Positions 5,759 to 7,109 of a stretch of 7,109 nucleotides of DNA are shown piece by piece. This stretch comes from Chromatiales bacterium (GTDB lineage Bacteria; Pseudomonadota; Gammaproteobacteria; Thiohalomonadales; Thiohalomonadaceae), in the NCBI GenBank assembly GCA_029864785.1, contig JAOTST010000076.1:1-7109 (forward strand), in the 5' to 3' direction. Position 1 is the stretch's first letter; every line of letters starts with the position of its first letter. The notes beneath the pieces are model-generated. The model did not search any database. It was not told the origin of the DNA and saw only the letters and a list, made by a program, of their open reading frames with translations. The translations under genes and the position numbers were made by a program.

Positions 5759-6895
5759 CATCATATTATGTCCTTCATCTACCTCTTCAAGGGTCAATCC
5801 TGAGAGGCTGGATCCAAGGTCTTCAGATCCCTCCTCACGTCCCATCTTGATCATCAAGCGCACCTCATTAGCCGAGTCGGCATTACGAATCGCCTCATCC
5901 TGACTAATATGTCCATCACGATAGAGATAGTAGAGCGCCTGGTCAAAGGTTCGCATACCGTACTCACCCGACTTCTTAATGAGCTCTTTCATCGAGTGCA
6001 CTTCACCTTTAAGAATCATATCGGCCATCAGTGGCGTGTTGATCATGATCTCTATAGCGGCACGACGTCCTTTGCCATCAATCGTCGGAATTAGTCGCTG
6101 AGCAATAACGGCTTTCATATTAAGAGAGAGATCCATCAATAGTTGAGGGCGGCGCTCCTCAGGGAAAAAGTTGATGATTCGATCCATCGCCTGATTGGCA
6201 TTATTGGCATGCAATGTAGCAAGACAGAGGTGTCCGGTTTCCGCAAAGGCGATGGCGTGTTCCATTGTCTCAGGGTGACGAATCTCACCGATCAAGATGA
6301 CATCGGGAGCCTGTCGTAAGGTGTTGACCAGTGCATCATTAAAGGTATCGGTATCAATGCCCACCTCGCGTTGAGTCACGATGCACTTCTTGTGCTGATG
6401 GACGTACTCAATGGGATCCTCAATGGTAATAATATGGCCTGATGAGTTGGTATTACGATAATCAATCATTGATGCCAGCGAGGTCGATTTACCCGAACCG
6501 GTACCACCGACAAAGAGGATAATGCCACGCTTGGTAAGTGCCAGCTCCTGCAAAATATCGGGCAGATTAAGATCGGCAAACGTAGGGATATGGATCTCAA
6601 TCTTACGCAGTACCGCCCCAACCTGATTACGTTGCTGAAAGACGTTGACACGAAAACGACCAATTCCCGAACGTGAGATGGCGAAATTGCACTCATGCGT
6701 CTCATCAAACTCTTTGCGTTGCTTGGCATCCATAATGCCGTAGACGATCTGCCGTGCCGCATCGGGGGTCAGACTCGACTTGGAGACGGGAGTCATCGCA
6801 CCGTTCACTTTCATCGTCGGAGGTATGCCGGTGGTGATGAAGAGGTCTGATCCATTTTTATGAACCATCAGCTTGAGTAGTGAGTCGAATTCCAT
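5756..6895 (-). CDS. pilU: PilU, type IV pilus twitching motility ATPase
   Basis: A 379-residue PilT-family secretion ATPase, matching the length of Pseudomonas PilU (about 382) rather than PilT (about 345). The N-terminal PAS-like domain begins MEFDSLLKLMVHKNGSDLFI, as in PilU. Core motifs are Walker A GGTGSGKST at 130-138, the Asp box ITIEDPIEY at 156-164, Walker B DVILIGEIR at 198-206 with catalytic E204, and the His box ETGHLCLATLHANNA at 219-233 with H222 and H229. The AIRNL motif needed for PilT retraction is absent: the matching place reads TPLMADMILKGE at 287-298. PilU acts at the inner-membrane base of the pilus as an accessory to PilT, boosting retraction force. The acidic C-terminal tail (354-375) is typical of PilU. 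It lies 19 bases behind pilT and is probably co-transcribed. All catalytic residues I can check are intact. Confidence 0.96.
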   Translation of the reverse strand: MEFDSLLKLMVHKNGSDLFITTGIPPTMKVNGAMTPVSKSSLTPDAARQIVYGIMDAKQRKEFDETHECNFAISRSGIGRFRVNVFQQRNQVGAVLRKIEIHIPTFADLNLPDILQELALTKRGIILFVGGTGSGKSTSLASMIDYRNTNSSGHIITIEDPIEYVHQHKKCIVTQREVGIDTDTFNDALVNTLRQAPDVILIGEIRHPETMEHAIAFAETGHLCLATLHANNANQAMDRIINFFPEERRPQLLMDLSLNMKAVIAQRLIPTIDGKGRRAAIEIMINTPLMADMILKGEVHSMKELIKKSGEYGMRTFDQALYYLYRDGHISQDEAIRNADSANEVRLMIKMGREEGSEDLGSSLSGLTLEEVDEGHNMM

Positions 6896-6900
6896 GATTA

Positions 6901-6906
6901 TCCCCT
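6901..6906 (-). promoter_or_regulatory. pilU ribosome binding site
   Basis: On the minus strand AGGGGA ends 5 bases before the pilU ATG (complement of 6893-6895). It lies in the 19-base gap after pilT and supports both this start and independent ribosome entry on a shared pilT-pilU transcript. Confidence 0.75.
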
Positions 6907-6914
6907 ATTTCTTC

Positions 6915-7109
6915 CTACTGGAAGGAGTCCTTGTTCTGCGCCTTGGTACGTGCATCCTGCACCGAAATCACCCCATCTTGCACCAAATTCATCAACGTCT
7001 GATCGAGGGTGATCATGCCATTCTTAGCACCGGTCTGAATGGCCGAGTACATCTGCGCAATCTTGTTCTCGCGAATCAGATTTCTGATTGATGGAATACC
7101 GATCATGAT
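6915..7109 (-). CDS. pilT: PilT, type IV pilus retraction ATPase, C-terminal end (partial)
   Basis: The last 64 codons and the stop of a gene whose 5' part lies beyond the right edge. The visible peptide begins IMIGIPSIRNLIRENKIAQM and carries the PilT signature AIRNL motif, here with serine in first place (SIRNL), followed by a YSAIQTG stretch and an ATLDQ-like segment (MITLDQTLMNLVQDG) typical of PilT tails. PilT is the hexameric ATPase at the pilus base that depolymerises pilin and drives twitching. The Walker and His boxes are outside the window. The motif, and the pilU gene directly downstream on the same strand, make the call secure despite the short fragment. Confidence 0.93.
   Translation of the reverse strand: MMIGIPSIRNLIRENKIAQMYSAIQTGAKNGMITLDQTLMNLVQDGVISVQDARTKAQNKDSFQ

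Noticed and set aside
5756..6895. Calling this gene pilT
   Set aside because: It lacks the AIRNL motif and has PilU-type N-terminus, length and acidic tail; the true pilT tail lies directly upstream with SIRNL.
1..7109. Search for CRISPR repeats, insertion sequences, tRNA or rRNA genes and phage genes
   Set aside because: No regularly spaced repeats, transposase-like frames, RNA gene signatures or abrupt composition change were seen by eye; coding density leaves little space for them.

Overview
The window is a compact stretch of gammaproteobacterial core chromosome with roughly balanced base composition. Its order, gshB end - tonB-like - yqgE - ruvX - pyrR - pyrB - pyrC' with pilU and pilT nearby, is the arrangement known from Pseudomonas and other non-enteric gammaproteobacteria. 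The species cannot be named from sequence alone. The pyrK-like gene in place of what follows in Pseudomonas suggests a different lineage, perhaps one of the deep-branching groups that live partly without oxygen (inference).

Layout: bases 2-5713 are all on the plus strand: the last 27 codons of glutathione synthetase (gshB), a TonB-family protein, YqgE (UPF0301), RuvX/YqgF, PyrR, aspartate carbamoyltransferase (PyrB), a dihydroorotase homologue (PyrC') and a PyrK-like flavin/iron-sulfur electron-transfer protein. Bases 5756-7109 are on the minus strand: pilU complete, preceded by the C-terminal end of pilT. The two sets converge on a 42-base gap holding a perfect inverted repeat. No stretch over 60 bases lacks a gene, and no RNA gene, insertion sequence, CRISPR array or prophage remnant was seen.

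The plus-strand genes are packed as one transcription unit. yqgE/ruvX, pyrR/pyrB and pyrB/pyrC' share ATGA stop-start overlaps of 4 bases, pyrC'/pyrK overlaps by 8, and ruvX/pyrR is separated by 5. The pyr part covers early pyrimidine synthesis and its control. PyrB makes carbamoyl-aspartate. PyrC' has lost nearly all metal ligands of a working dihydroorotase and is best read as the structural partner of PyrB. PyrR is the UMP/PRPP-sensing regulator. PyrK would pass electrons from a dihydroorotate dehydrogenase to NAD, but neither pyrD nor an active pyrC lies in the window. PilT and PilU power type IV pilus retraction.

Most of this is conserved. The points worth a second look are the decayed PyrC' active site, the pyrK-like gene without a neighbouring pyrD and with an unusual internal segment, the absence of a visible PyrR attenuator, and the hairpin that contains the pilU stop codon.
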